Assembly: GCF_964204645.1 (NCBI RefSeq)
Contig: NC_134027.1
Span: 2,716,485-2,780,484 of the forward strand
From: Tubulanus polymorphus
Lineage: Eukaryota > Nemertea > Palaeonemertea > Tubulaniformes > Tubulanidae
DNA length: 64,000 nt
Direction of reading: 5' to 3'
Part shown: positions 12,851-23,954 of the stretch, one piece after another
How positions within the stretch are numbered: the first letter of the stretch is position 1
Layout of the letters: every line of letters begins with the position of its first letter
The notes under the pieces: model-generated
What the model was told of the DNA's origin: nothing
What the model saw: the letters and a program-made list of their open reading frames with translations, nothing else
Database searches by the model: none
Position numbers and translations under genes: made by a program

Positions 12851-15800
12851 ATATTTTTTGTACGCCGACCTGTCCGCAAAATCTGTGTCCAGATAACTGT
12901 TCATGCGTCGCTACAAGCGATGGAAGATTTAGCTGCATTAACGAATCAAGAACTGAAATACACGATATTTCTCAATCGGATCGATGTTCCTCGCATCCCT
13001 GCTATGACAATGACACGTGTTTTCAAAATTCCGGTCGTGCTTTATGTTCCTGCATCAGCGGCTTTCACGGGAATTATTGCCAGTTTACAAATTGGGTTTG
13101 TCTTACAAATACTTGCAAAAATAGCGGAAATTGTTCACCCCGAAATATAAGCGAATATACGTGCGAATGCCCACATTCGTGGCAAGGTAAAACCTGTCAA
13201 ATCTATTACAACATAAGTTGCGAACTCCAGTCGTGTTTGTGCAATGATACTTGCGAAATAGATTTAGAATTAAGAAGCGGCGAGAAAATCGTCGAGTGTT
13301 GTTTCGACTCGGTGTGCAGTTCTAACCGCAATGGCGGTGAATGCGTTAATCTACGGGATTCTTACGTGTGTAAATGCGTTCACACATCTACCGAGCAGAA
13401 ATGTGAAAATGACGTCCTTTCTACCGCTAGTCCCTTATCACAACCTACCCCCTGGATCGAGGTAGAGGTCTTTCAAAATCGTGAACATTCCAAAATTACA
13501 TACAGTCCGTCCACCGAAAGCATCCGCACTGGAATAATCCAATCGTCCGGATTGGATAGCAACACATTTCAATCAAGCGTTTATAAGACTGGCATTATTT
13601 CTATTATTGCAACGGAAACAACAAATGTGTTTGACAGAAGTTCAATTTCTACGTCTTCGGTCTTCAAAAATACGATTGGAATGAACAGCGATGATGTAGT
13701 GACATCATCTCGACCAGTTCTAATCGATAACGTTCCAAATATCGGCAACTCGGAGGAGAGGTATTTTTCCAATATAAACTCGAGCTTCGAATCCCATAAA
13801 ACTATTTCTATCTCATCAGAAAGCTCTGCCTTTGCTAAAGAGGGCACATTTTTTCACAGCAGTGTCACTCCGCACTTATCGAGTGAGTTGATAGATGAAA
13901 TAACTGATTTTCACGTTGCTAGCGCAGGCTCTTCACCGTCACCTACGAGAATAGTCAACTCGGCATTTACACAGATTCCTGCAATACCAAGTGATCATCT
14001 AGACAACTATTATAGCACTGCGTTGGATCAAACAACTTTCCCGATACCTGAAGCAATTACAACACCGGTTCCCATTAATGAGCAGAGTGCTTCGACGAAA
14101 GGTTTGTACCAGTAGAGACCTCGAACATTACATGATGTGCAAGTGCATATTTTTGCAGTTTACGGTGCAAAATCATTTTACTAATAATAAAAATGGAAAA
14201 AAGATGTTTTGTACAGAAAATAACGAAGTGCTTCGGATTTTTAGGTAAGGCGTTGAATTGTAGTGAAATTAACTGCCTTAATAGTGGTGAATGTGAAATA
14301 TTGGCCGACAAGTTTAGATGTAACTGTCCGGTCGACTACAGCGGAATCTACTGTGAGATACTTCGGAGGAAATGTAATATAACACTAGAAAAGCATAACT
14401 ATGTCGAAATAGAACATACATAAATACATATGAAACCTTATATAAACAAGTTATCAATTAACTTTCTTTTTTTAGTGATCGCACTGTATATGGTGTCGCT
14501 TAGATTAAACGCTCCGTACCATAATTCGTTAAAGCATGATACTTCATTTCAATCTAGTTTCGTAAAAGCTGTGAGTATATTCATTCAACGTTAAAGATGA
14601 TATCGTTTATCTGTGCGTTATTTTCAATTCTATTACAACCTAGGTGAAAGGAATTTATGCAGAAATTGCGTATGAAGTGGAAATCGATGTCATCATTGAC
14701 GACATTAGGTACGCAATATTCGATATGGAAAATGTTTTACACAAGAACATACAAAATCAGTTCAATGCTACTACGTTCATACAATTTCAAATATTACAGG
14801 CCTGGGAGTATCCAAGTTGATTTTACATTGAAACAAACCCAATACGCAGACTCCGATCAGTTGATCTATGCATCCGATATGGAAGCAGTGCTACATCACG
14901 CGTTACTACTGGGAAGACTTGGAAAATTTCCGACATCGCTGCACGGATTTACATTCAACGAAATTGTGGTTTCAGCTCACAGCGTGCGACCTGGAGATGC
15001 CCGATATACAATCTATATAATCATTGGAGCGGTTCTAGGAGCTGTATTCGTCCTGGTAGTTGTATTAGTCGTTACTCTTCTCATATTCAGACAGAAACGC
15101 AATTCGAAACTAATTGACAGGTATAGAGCCAACCGAAATACATCCGCTTACTCGATAGGAAAATAAGGCGTATTCTGTATTTTCTTTTATGTATTTCACA
15201 GGGAATCGAGTCGTGATCTTGACCAAATACCTAACATAAATCAAAACTTCAACTACAGATCCTCAACTAGACAAAGCCCTTTAGAAGGTACAGCTTTAGC
15301 GAATTATATAACTAAGATGAACGAGTTTTATAGTTATCAGTACGATTGAATGTTTTAATTTTTAGATGGGTTGTACGCGGATCTGAGGAACGAAGGTTCA
15401 TACTCGGTATCGATACCCGAGGAGATTCTCAGGCCACATTATGCAACTCCTGGCCCATGTAGCAGTAACAGCGGTGATGAGGTCGTCCGCGGAGACAACT
15501 ACCTGTGTCTTCAGATACTAGAAAAACAAGTCAAACTACACATATACGCCGAGGTAGAAACCAGTTCCGATGGGGGTAAAAGGGGTCGAGACAATCCCGC
15601 TTTTGAATGCGATACATTGACCGCGAAATCGGCGAAAATTCCACCGAAATTCGTTGAATCCGAGTTCAACGATCAACATCCATCTCAGAGTTCCGAGAAA
15701 ACACGTAGCGAAATTCAAAATACCGAGGTATTACTGCATCAGAAAATCGAAACGCGTTGCGATGGTTATAATCTAGATAGAAAAAATTTGAAACATTCCA

Positions 15801-16333
15801 ACAGCGAAGCTGATATAGGAAAGAAGGGTAAAATCAAAGTGCGACCCGCGAGTACTTCTTCGCTTGGTTCCATTAGCGAAGAGGTCGCGTTACATAGCGG
15901 CGATAAATCGAATCACTTGTGTAGGACAGCCAGTACAAAATCACAATCGACAAGTTCCTTACCGACCAACCTGGTGTCGTATTCACCACCAGAATTCATA
16001 CGTTCTAGAAGCAAAGAAGAACTAAAGCGATTTGTAACTGATTCACCAAAACCGTTGAAACCATCGCAGTTAAAACGTGAACCTCGAGACTCGCGAACCA
16101 TTCTTTACAGTAGTCTTACATCCGCGACTTCTCATGTTTACTCGGAAAATGTATCAGAAGAGAGAAAATGTGATTTGAATAATACTTTCGTTCTTCCAAA
16201 TCTAGAATTCCCGTTGATCAAAGTTGATCATATAACAATCGATCAAAAACAGAAGTCGATTCCTTACAGAAAACAACAGCAATTGTACATTTGGCAAAAC
16301 GAAAGGGAAAGATTACAACGAGAATTTTTCTAG
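12851..16333 (+). CDS. EGF- and SEA-domain type I membrane protein (mucin-like), 5' end missing
   Basis: Exons with agreeing phases: 12851-14101, 14245-14373, 14476-14570, 14644-14708, 14800-15120, 15202-15287, 15366-16333 (TAG). Order of parts: several cysteine-rich EGF-like repeats (for example CISGFHGNYC and CECPHSWQGKTC); about 220 residues rich in Ser/Thr, likely O-glycosylated; one more EGF (CLNSGECEI...CNCPVDYSGIYC); a SEA domain from about VSLRLNAPYHNS to the RPGSIQVDFTL signature; a hydrophobic membrane segment (IIIGAVLGAVFVLVVVLVV); then a Ser-rich cytoplasmic tail of about 380 residues with tyrosine motifs YADL and YAEV and a terminal Glu-Phe-Phe. SEA domains often cleave themselves at a Gly-Ser bond, and GSIQV sits at that place. 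The signal peptide exon is not seen. The EGF-SEA-TM layout fits cell-surface mucins or HEG1-like proteins; I cannot assign an orthologue. The 91-base intron 14709-14799 was preferred because it restores SEA spacing. Confidence 0.8.
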
Positions 16334-16415
16334 GACAATAATAATTGCATCTCTTTTGTAAAATATCAATGCAATGATTTATGTATAGACATTCTGAAAA
16401 GAATATATGTATGTA

Positions 16416-16421
16416 AATAAA
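16416..16421 (+). promoter_or_regulatory. Poly(A) signal AATAAA for the EGF/SEA gene
   Basis: AATAAA lies 83 bases after the TAG of the EGF/SEA gene and about 280 bases before the start codon of the next gene on the same strand. The two genes are tightly packed head to tail. Confidence 0.55.
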
Positions 16422-16704
16422 TCTAATGTACTGCGTTTTTGGTTCTAATTTCCTTCCTATCGGGAGCAGAAAAAAAAATCTTGAAAGGTTTTTATCGTTT
16501 CAATTCATCGATTTCAATATTATCTTATCAGCAGAGTTCATTCGCGTACTCGAGACTGTCGACAGGAATTTACGTCGAAAGTGTATCGCGTTTTTTCACG
16601 TATTCGTTTATTTCACACACGACCACATTGCCACTCATTGCGTTGTCTTTCTCGTGTGGCTTTACTTTTTTGGGGAAATATTATTCAAACGAACGACATC
16701 AGTT

Positions 16705-19700
16705 ATGTCTACGGCGATGGTAACGGGGGACTGGATAGCGGTAGGATTTTACTTTGCCAGTGTTATTGCGGTCGGAATCTACGTGAGTTTCTGAATCTAA
16801 AATCTATGATATTGACGCTAGAAATAAAGTGATTTTTAATGAATATACCGCCGTACGATATCTAAATTAAAGCATATATATCAACGATTTATAGGCAGTT
16901 TATCGAACCAAGAGAAGCACTGTTGATGGCTATTTTCTGGCTGAAAGATTTATGACATGGCTACCGGTATGTAACTAGAATCTCAGATAACAAGAGAAGA
17001 GAGGATTTCGGGTTCAAATCCCAAATGAATGAATATTCGCTATATAATTCTAGGTCGGGGCATCGCTTTTCGCTAGTAATATCGGCACTGAGCATTTTAT
17101 CGGTCTAGCTGGGTCTGGTGCCGCTACGGGACTTGCGATGGCAGCGTATGAATTCAATGTTAGTAGCATCAATAGATGATATTCAAATGAATCGGAAAGA
17201 GGGTTAAGATTTTCAATGTTGTCATTATTTCGCAGGCATTGTTCCTGTTACAAGTTCTAGGATGGATATTTCTACCGGTGTATATCGCAACGGGCGTACG
17301 TATGCTCTCGCGGGCAAATATCAACAACTTTCCGTGAAATAAATTTGAACTTAAACTTGATATTGAACATTATATATATACTAATTTACATGTATATTTA
17401 TTTGCATTGTACGTAAACCGGTTTATATAGTAAAACAATCTGTCTCATACAAATGTTGACCCTGACACTTTTTTATAACCTTGAGTATTTTTGCCTTTCT
17501 TGTTTCAGGTTCACACGTTACCCGAATACACTAAACGACGTTTCGGCACTGAACGAATTCGAATTTATTTGTCTTTACTCAGTATCTTGTTATATATTTC
17601 ACGAATATCGGTACGACAAACACCTGACTGGTGTCGATATATCACTATTTATGAACCGGTTATCAAAAGCAACCTACATCAAATGCTATAACCTTTTGAG
17701 CGTTTCAAACAGAATCGCAAAAGATTCTATGATATTCTTTTTAATTAATCATTTTCAGACAAATTTATTCAGTGGAGCAATATTCATTCAACAGTCTCTA
17801 AAATGGAGTCTGTATCTTTCGATATTATTGCTACTGGTAATTACCGCCCTTCTTACGATAACAGGTAGATCTCTTGAGCTTGTTTGAAATGTTCTTGCTG
17901 TTTTCAAAAATCTCGCAATTTGTTGATTTATTTTTCTTACGCAGGTGGTCTCGCCGCAGTTATCTATACGGACACACTTCAAGCGTTTATAATGGTTATC
18001 GGTAGTACAATTCTCATGATAATCAGTAAGTGATTTGAGGTCATAGAAAGAATTGTATGATTTCCTGATTGATTTGATTTCTTTCTTCTACTTTTTATCG
18101 TTTTTTCAGGCGTTGTTAAAATCGGTGGATATGAAGGACTCAAGGAGAAATATCCGCACGCAATATCAAATACAACACTTGTAAATAATTCAACATGTGG
18201 TTTGCCCAGTGAGAGGGCTTTTCAGATGCTTCGACCGTCGGACGATCCAAACATGCCCTGGATCGGATTCATTCTCGGGGCAACTCCTGGTTCAATGTGG
18301 TTCTGGTGCAGTGATCAGGTAAAGAATGTTTTTTTTCTGTTGCGCCTGCACTACTACTTTCAGCTGCCATTGGGGAACTGATGTAGGGTATGGTTATTTC
18401 AGATGGTTGTACAAAGGGCTCTAGCCGCGAAGAGTCTCTCGCACGCTCAGGGTGGCACCCTGTTAGCGGGATACCTGAAGATCTTACCTATGTTTGCTAT
18501 GAGTATTCCTGGAATGATAAGTCGAGTATTGTATCCAGGTAATTTGATTAAATCGTATATATCTTTAGTTAGAAGTGGATACCTACCATTGTGTCATTAG
18601 AAATGGCTGGAGTTGCGGATTTTAATGGCACTAATTCTTGCGCAACTGGAAAGACACTTTTCCCCTCAAATTTGCGTCCAAAATAGAATAGAATGGAATA
18701 TTTTATTGCTCAAAAAAGTACATTTGCTTAGAGCAAAAAGACAATACAACATGAATGTCAATACAATATCAGGACAATATCAGAAGCAAAATTATGTTGT
18801 ATTTTGGATAGGTGATAGCCAAGGCTAATATAAGCCGCGGTCACACGTAGACTATTTGGCCCGGATTAGGCTCGGGCCAAATTTGGCCCGTGCCTAATTA
18901 GAGAGTATAGTACAATGCACTATGTTGTTCATCTCAGATGAGGTTGCCTGTTCTGATCCGGATGTTTGCTATTCAATCTGTGAAAATCGTCACGGCTGTT
19001 CAAATATCGCTTACCCGAGACTAGTTCTCGGGATCATGCCGCAAGGTAAGTCGTTTATACCCCTTACACGGAAATCTAAAATCTCATGTGCGGTGAATCC
19101 CGCGTTTCACAGTCGTTGGTTGAATAATTCCGTTTTTTCAAAATTATTACATTTTCAGTGATTTAACAAATGAAAACTACTGATCTATAATAGGTTTAAG
19201 AGGTGTTATGATGGCTGTGATGTTGTCCGGATTGGTAAGCAATTTGACGTCCATATTCAACAGTGCATCAACTCTTTTCACTATGGATATTTACAGGAAA
19301 ATACGACGTCGACCTAAAAATAATGAACTAATGATCATTGGACGGTGACTACATTATTACTGGGCTTCTTTCCTTAACGTATTTCGACTGTTCGTCATGT
19401 CTTCGTGTATGTATTTTCAGAGTATGCGTTATAGTTATGGTCGCTATCGGGATAGCTTTAATACCATTGATTAAAGAATTTCACGGTAGTCAGCTTTTCG
19501 TTTATTTGGTAACAGTTGAATCGCACATTTGTCCGCAAATTCTCGTCATATATCTACTGGCAATATTGTGGAAAAGAACGAACGAAAAAGCAAGTATTTA
19601 ACCATCGATTTTAATTCATTGCTGACGCGTATAATCAGGTTTAGACGGTCAGGTTTTCTATTCCACTTTTTCAGGGAGCTATCTGCGGACTCGTTCTGGG

Positions 19701-20566
19701 GTCGTTGTTCGGACTCATTCGTCTGGTAATGGTATTCGTATACCCACCTCCTCATTGCGGAGAGCCGGACACTCGGCCAAGCTTCATTTCGAAAATACAC
19801 TTCATGTATTTCAGTATAGTACTGACTGCGTTTACTACCGTTGTTACAGTTGGTGTGAGTTTATGTACGAAGCCCCCAGCCCCGTCTCTGGTAAATATAA
19901 ACACCTATAGTATCTGGAATGAATTCAGGAATACTATAGTTGATAAATCTTTTTTTTTTCGATGCGATCGTTTTAGCTCGTTCACACAACGTATTGGACC
20001 TGTTGGAATAAAACTGAACTACCCGAACAAAAGCCCGAAGTAATAGAATTACAGGAGCCTATGATCAAAACACCTACTAGTAATGCTGAACACAGGAATG
20101 AAGGCGCAGGTTAGTTTGTAGACCCTACTTTTCTCTGCGGATCTGGCGACACCCATAGGTTTCCCCCAGACAAATTGATTCCTGGGCACTGGGAGTGACG
20201 ATGGATCGCCATCGCATGTATTTCAGTAGAAAATTTTGAAAAATCAATTGTTTCTGGCACGCGATGATCCGAGGCTCCGTGTCAAGCGGCCCCCACGTTA
20301 GCCCCCGAACTGTCAAATGACATATTTCAGAGTCTTCGATCGTTTCAGATGAAGGATGTCGACTAGGAAGAGTTTGCTGCAAGGCAACAATGTGGATATG
20401 CGGCATTAACGAGGAGAATCAAGTCGTACAAGAACAAGGAAAACAAGTGAATTTGAAAACCTTAGAACAAAGTTTGCGAATGAAACGAATTCTTTCAACA
20501 CTTCTGGGATTAGTTTTAATTTCGGCCGCTTCGATTTACATATATTTTTCATTACCGACGCATTAA
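16705..20566 (+). CDS. SLC5 family sodium/solute cotransporter (SGLT-like), complete
   Basis: Fifteen exons, all phases consistent, 647 aa: 16705-16782, 16895-16966, 17054-17158, 17236-17295, 17509-17610, 17759-17864, 17945-18025, 18110-18318, 18403-18538, 18938-19045, 19194-19344, 19421-19589, 19675-19890, 19977-20109, 20349-20566. Length and sequence match vertebrate SGLT/SLC5A members: [19 protein letters not shown] (sodium/sugar core), [20 protein letters not shown], the cysteine-rich loop [39 protein letters not shown], and a C-terminal last membrane segment. It should be a plasma-membrane symporter with about 14 membrane helices. Relative to human SGLT1, two positions I align with sugar contacts differ (Tyr290 to Phe, Gln457 to Val), so glucose is not a safe substrate call; myo-inositol or another solute is possible. 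Intron 12 uses a GC donor. Confidence 0.9.
18834..18905. repeat. MITE remnant with 34-base palindrome in SLC5 intron
   Basis: Positions 18865-18898 form a near-perfect palindrome (ATTAGGC...CGGGCCAAATTTGGCCCG...GCCTAAT) with a single mismatched pair. It is preceded by CCGCGGTCACACG, a string reminiscent of the ends of invertebrate MITEs. It lies in the intron between exons 9 and 10 of the SLC5 gene. Non-coding. Confidence 0.4.
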
Positions 20567-20664
20567 AATTTCGAAATAGATAATGACGAATATGTGTAAT
20601 TATAATGATTATCGGTTGAAAAGTATTTCTATTAATCTGATGTATATTTTAGAAGATTCCTTTT

Positions 20665-20670
20665 AATAAA
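20665..20670 (+). promoter_or_regulatory. Poly(A) signal AATAAA for the SLC5 gene
   Basis: AATAAA lies 98 bases after the TAA of the SLC5 gene. The convergent astacin gene ends only 146 bases further on. Confidence 0.55.
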
Positions 20671-20815
20671 ATGAACTAACAACGATGATGATTACATATG
20701 GATTTTTTAATTTTGTGCCTCTGTTCACCTTCTGTTGAAATTACGAGACGGATTCACAAATCTGTAAAGTTGTTGGAATACTAAAAGTAAGCAATTCATT
20801 TTATTTTTATTTGCT

Positions 20816-22859
20816 TTAGCACTTTCCGCATGTCTTTTTACAATATTTGATAGCTAATGTATTAGTGCCGCATTGGGATGCTAATGTCGGGCATTTCTCG
20901 AGTAAATCCTTGCACTTCGGAAGTGGAGGATCACCTGCAAAAATATAACATCAGAAATCATAAATATCTAAATCCTATCAAATCGTGGTAATGTTAAAAT
21001 CATTTGGTTCGAATCAAATAAAAATCGTATTCATCGTTTAAACTTACAGCCATACAAAAGTCGAACTCGTTTAGCGTCTAAAGAACCCTTTTTTATGCCA
21101 GAGTTGCGTCCAACTATTTCAGGATATTTCGGTATGATGGTTGGTTTTCGATTTTTACTACAATCATATGTCAGATGAATTATCAATTTTCAGAGAAATG
21201 TCCTTCAAATACAGCATTTACGAAACATTTTAGGGCAAATACCTGAATGCATATTTGCCATAGTGCATGATGGATGGATAGTTGTATCCAGTTCCCAGGT
21301 TATTGGTGTCGGCTTTGTGGAAATTATAGATATTTGCTGCAAAAAATGTATCACCACATTATTTTATATACATCTCAATGGCTGACAATTGCTTTAGATA
21401 AACTGCTTTATCTACATTAAAATGCGCTGCGTGTCTTTTTCAAACCTAGGATTCGTATTTGTACCAAACATGGCATATGTCTAACGGATGACGTTAACAG
21501 AAAGTTTCTGAAGATACAGTCAAAGCAAACCGCGCTGCGTATTCAGTCCAATAGAGGAGCCCCGGCAAGTGTGTTTGCATCGTACGTAAAAAATGATGGG
21601 GGTTCGGCCGAGCAGGTTAAACAGATCTAACGTATCGTTATGACGTGGCAAGTATCTGACACTGAAAGCGTAGGCCTACCTGGTTCGATGTTTTCAAAGT
21701 GTACTACAATGAAATCGTCTCTATCCGAACGAGTTTGCTCGTGTTTGAAACCCATAGCATGAAGAAACTCATGTTGCATCGTGTGCTCTCGGAAACAGCC
21801 CCAACTATTCAACGATAATCTCTGCGCTCCTCCGACCATTCCGACAAATGACGAACATCTAAAAACATTTATTCATTAAACATATTCTCTGAACAAAGAA
21901 CTAATAAGATAATCTAAAAGTTATGTTATAAGGATAGCAAGACATTTCGAAAAGAGACGATTCATGCTACATGTGATACATAATGAGGACTCCAACCGAA
22001 TTTTGCTCAAACAGTTAACTCAAACAGTTGGACATAGTGTAGCATTACATGAATGCGCCATCTATCTTTTTGTGACGATAGTACAGTTGTAATTCAGAAG
22101 TCCAACACAGCATTTAGTTTGAAGTCAGATCGGATGTACACTGCGTCCTCAACCTACCCGGATCCGCTGTATACACTGATGTAGTTTTGCTCGTTGGTTC
22201 TCGGCACAAATCTAATACAGTCAGTACCTATAGCCTTTTCGAGGTATGATAACGCCCGTCTAATTTTCCATCGAAGGAGAAAATCTGATGGCGAAACGAA
22301 GCAAGAACCAAATGAAACAACAAGAAGATAAAGAGAGATTTTCTGAATGTTTGCCGGATGTCGTGTCACTTACTCATTTTGCTTACATCGTATATCACGT
22401 TACCACCTGGCCATAACTTAGCACCCCGCAGTGCGTTCCGAAAGTTCTGCATGCAAAGTAAAGAAATCGTTTTGATTTTTGGAGGTTAATATCGGTTGAT
22501 TATCTTTGAATTCTAGGTATCTTTGCATACCCCGTTTAGAATGATATCTCCTTCAAATCCACCTGAAAATTCCTCAGGATTTTCGGCTGAAATTCAAAAT
22601 CTTTATTAATTTCAATAATAACTAGCGCGCCCCTACAATATCGCTACATCCATTGATTCTTGTCGGAATAAGAAAGCTAAGTACCGTACCCTTATATTTT
22701 TCAAATTCATCTTCTGTCAACTCCTAAAGATTATCAAGAATCGTGTTAGAAATTCAACAAATTGATTGTATTTAAAATCATGTCATACAGTTGTTTTTAT
22801 ACCTGACTAATGACCGTCACCAATAATACAGATACTAAACATAGTACGTTTAGTGTCAT
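20816..22859 (-). CDS. Secreted astacin-family metalloprotease with ShKT domain, complete
   Basis: Nine exons, phases consistent, 282 aa: 22803-22859, 22690-22723, 22531-22586, 22374-22446, 22158-22284, 21680-21858, 21243-21336, 21048-21157, 20816-20934. Residues 1-19 form a signal peptide (MTLNVLCLVSVLLVTVISQ). The short propeptide has FEGD, the astacin aspartate-switch motif that caps the zinc before activation. The catalytic domain starts near LWPGGNVIYDV and has CIRFVPRTNEQNYI, the zinc site HEFLHAMGFKHEQTRSD (three His and catalytic Glu) and the Met-turn SIMHYGKYAF. The C-terminus is one six-cysteine ShKT module (CKDLLEKC...CKKTCGKC), common as an add-on in invertebrate astacins. An extra cysteine in LYGC just before the module seems unpaired. 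Substrate unknown; extracellular matrix or digestive roles are typical of the family. Confidence 0.92.
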
Positions 22860-23954
22860 TGTCCCAACGTGCGTTTTTTAAATCATTCTCATCAAATTGT
22901 TTGGTTCTATTTATTCGTTGACTTTATTTTGCACCTGTCAAAAACACACCATCTCACGCCTACATCTCTATAGGTAATTTGTTTTTTGCCACTATTAACG
23001 TTGTCAGATAAGATTATTAACATATCTTTATACTGCAGCTAAAATCAGTGGCTCCATAAATATATAAATATCAAGATACCCATTAAGCCACCTTTGCTTG
23101 AAAAAACCTCTTTTAGAGCGTTCAGTTATTGTATATTTCATCGGAGGCTTTTCTTAGAAAACCGTTAATGTTATATCGTGAAGTTAGACTTCACGTGAAG
23201 TTACTACTAAATCAAATCAATTCGAATGTCCACCGTAGGAAATGTCAGATGTTTGAAGAATGTATATTTCATATCTTGGAATAATGAATCATGGATAGCT
23301 ACGGATATTTTTGAAATATGGAATTGGTTATAAAGAAGGGTAGAGAGGTCTGGGCGATACGAGTCTGTGCGACAGTGATCCAGTGTAACCCTTATTAGAC
23401 CGCCTCGAATATAATTCTATTCACGGGGCTTCTCCGCATTCCTCATTCGAAGTCCACTCGAAGCCCGCTTTGGCAGTCGAGGGGTGCTGTGGCGAATTTA
23501 TCGAAACGTACTCAATTTTCTGAGTACCACTACAAGTATAGTTCTCGACACATTTATCTAAAGGTGCACTCAAGTTTGGGTACTGTACTTGCCTTACCAC
23601 GCGCTAAAGAGCATGGTAATTTTGAGAATACCCGAGAAAAAAATGGCGGCCACTCACATGCAACTTCGACCATGTTGCAACGAAAACCAACATAACTTAT
23701 TTATCTACAAAATTGATTAAAGCCCTATACTTGTCAAGTAACCTACCTGAAATAAGGTAAATCTCGATAAATTCGCCATAGTGGTGAATTCATCGTACTG
23801 TCGCACTATGGGAAGTTCATACACAACTAATGAGACCTGATTCGAATTACGTACGATCGGTGCCAAATCGATTGTTTTATTCAGCCATTTTGATTAAAAT
23901 TTCCTGTGAGCAATTAATAACTTTTGATTAATTAAACATAAACGAAATACATGA
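22860..23954. other. Intergenic: upstream of astacin, downstream of guanylate cyclase
   Basis: About 1.1 kb with no recognised exon. It should hold the astacin promoter and the 3' untranslated region of the cyclase (a minus-strand AATAAA at 23876-23881, 74 bases past its stop). The single open frame (23489-23695, plus) has no homology I recognise. Confidence 0.45.
23876..23881 (-). promoter_or_regulatory. Poly(A) signal (AATAAA on minus strand) for guanylate cyclase
   Basis: The plus strand reads TTTATT, giving AATAAA on the minus strand 74 bases downstream of the cyclase stop codon. Spacing is typical of a used signal. Confidence 0.5.

Noticed and set aside
14709-14799. Reading through the EGF/SEA intron as coding
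   Set aside because: The 91 bases are open in the incoming frame but would leave the RPGSIQVDF motif out of frame. Removing them with GT-AG sites restores both frame and normal SEA domain length.
16990-17030. B-box-like GGGTTCAAATCCC in an SLC5 intron
   Set aside because: No A box at the right distance, so a SINE call is not supported.
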